NCBI GenBank assembly: GCA_950097015.1
Contig: CATNEN010000007.1
Span: 2,914,001-2,978,000, forward strand
DNA length: 64,000 nucleotides
Reading direction: 5' to 3'
From: Macrostomum hystrix
Lineage: Eukaryota; Platyhelminthes; Macrostomidae
Positions within the stretch are counted from its first letter, which is position 1. Every line of letters begins with the position of its first letter. Positions 62,946 to 64,000 of the stretch are shown here, piece by piece. The notes under the pieces are model-generated. The model was not told where the DNA came from. It was given only the letters and a program-made list of their open reading frames with translations, and made no database searches. The translations under genes and the position numbers were made by a program.

Positions 62946-64000
62946 CTCTCTCATCCCAATACCATATTCTCAGATTTTTCTCTTAACTCCCTAAGTTAGC
63001 ATTGGTATTGTTATTATATATTTAACTATTTTTAATTCTAATTCGGATTATAAGGCAATAACTTTTCCATGCAGCAAGCATTTTCTTCATCATATAATTT
63101 TGTTGATAATGAAAGCGGCGAACAAACCTAGTCACGTGACTTTGACACGTGTCGCTTCGAGATGGCCCATCTCTCCATGGACAAAGGAAGATCGCCAATA
63201 AGCTAGTCTGATCATTAACCTTCCAGTCCGATGTTAACAAGGCCAATAAAAGCCAGGAAAAACAATGTTAAATGCTTTATATTTGAGCCAGACATTCGTG
63301 TTCAACACCTGTGCAACACACTCCCACAAGCTGACCATAGCAAATTATATTATCATTGTTTTCCGAGGAGATGCATGGACAGCATCGATCTGAAGCGAAT
63401 AGGATCAAACTCGGAGTCGTATTATCTTTTTATTCTCCCCCGAGGGCGGCCCGAACAGCTGGGGGCTTGACTGTGAAGGAAGTGTGTCAAAATTTCCCAA
63501 CGATTTAATCCTCATCCAATGCAATGGAAAAAGTAGGGCTGGCGACAATTGTGTAGCCAGGGGGGACAGTGACCAGCCAGTGGGTTAAGCCGCGAAATTT
63601 TATTTAAGCCCCGCGTCACAATATTATTCCGTCTCCCCAGAAGCTAAATCCAAATGGTTGCCATGCCAACCGCGCTGTGAGATTCGACTAGAGCTTGGGT
63701 GCTAAAAACACACGTTCTCACTTCTGTATAGAATGGGATTTCAATCTCTCAACAATGCGAACGGGTGTTCCGGTGACAATTAGACCGGATAACAATCCCG
63801 CTTGAAATCTCACTTTCTTTTCATGCGAGTCAAATATAGAGCTTTAGGAAAATTATAACCGTAGGTGCCACCGCTAATGCCACGGCCCCCCTGTAGGTTT
63901 AACTACCAAAACTGTTGTCGGGCTTGAGTCTAACTGATGCATTAGCGGCTGTTAAATCCCATCGAGATAGTTGCTATAGTAAAACAACGAGTATTTCTTA
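62946..64000. other. Right end, no gene seen; paired E-boxes at 63131-63154
   Basis: GTCACGTGAC (63131-63140) and GACACGTGTC (63144-63153) are two palindromic CACGTG E-boxes a few bases apart. No coding region is assigned on either side. Confidence 0.4.

Noticed and set aside
63655-63670. Second X-box at the right end (GTTGCCATGCCAAC)
   Set aside because: The second half-site departs from RGYAAC and no ciliary gene is adjacent in the window.

Overview
The window is genomic DNA from an invertebrate animal. Genes are split by GT-AG introns, the coding exons are GC-rich and the surroundings AT-rich, and the identifiable genes are metazoan: a cilium-type beta-tubulin, an outer-arm dynein intermediate chain, a bHLH factor of the scleraxis/paraxis type, an F-type lectin and a CAMK-type kinase. 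No bacterial operons, rRNA or CRISPR are present. The gene content and very high tandem-repeat load would fit a lophotrochozoan such as a free-living flatworm, but that is inference.

Layout. 1-0.9 kb: last exon of a C-type-lectin-like gene (+). 0.95-2.5 kb: beta-tubulin (-) broken by indels and stops, with a perfect symmetric RFX X-box upstream. 4.9-5.7 kb: LTR, primer-binding site and gag of a Ty3/gypsy element (-). 5.9-7.1 kb: an intact two-exon gene of unknown function (+). 8.1-9.7 kb: a gypsy nucleocapsid/protease fragment (-) followed by a LINE RNase H fragment (+). 11.1-28.1 kb: a 14-exon DNAI1-like axonemal dynein intermediate chain (+). Its introns hold a 4.9-kb array of a 41-bp unit, a full-length Tc1/mariner-like transposon with intact transposase, and an intact single-exon bHLH gene on the opposite strand. 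29.3-36.8 kb: a secreted protein with F-type lectin modules (+). 37.3-55.5 kb: a HUNK/AMPK-related-like Ser/Thr kinase (+) whose 1.8 kb of coding sequence is spread over 17.6 kb, with a decayed gypsy RNase H/integrase fragment in one intron. 55.5-64 kb: mostly tandem repeats, with one isolated candidate exon.

The dominant signal is not one gene. Almost every long intron carries its own minisatellite (units about 12-48 bp), and in about 15 introns the array starts within about 80 nt of the 5' splice site. The largest array repeats a near-consensus splice donor about 119 times. Two tRNA-derived SINE-like families are also scattered through the introns. Axonemal tubulin, dynein intermediate chain and the X-box point to ciliary biology in the left half; the lectin and kinase genes have no evident functional link to them.
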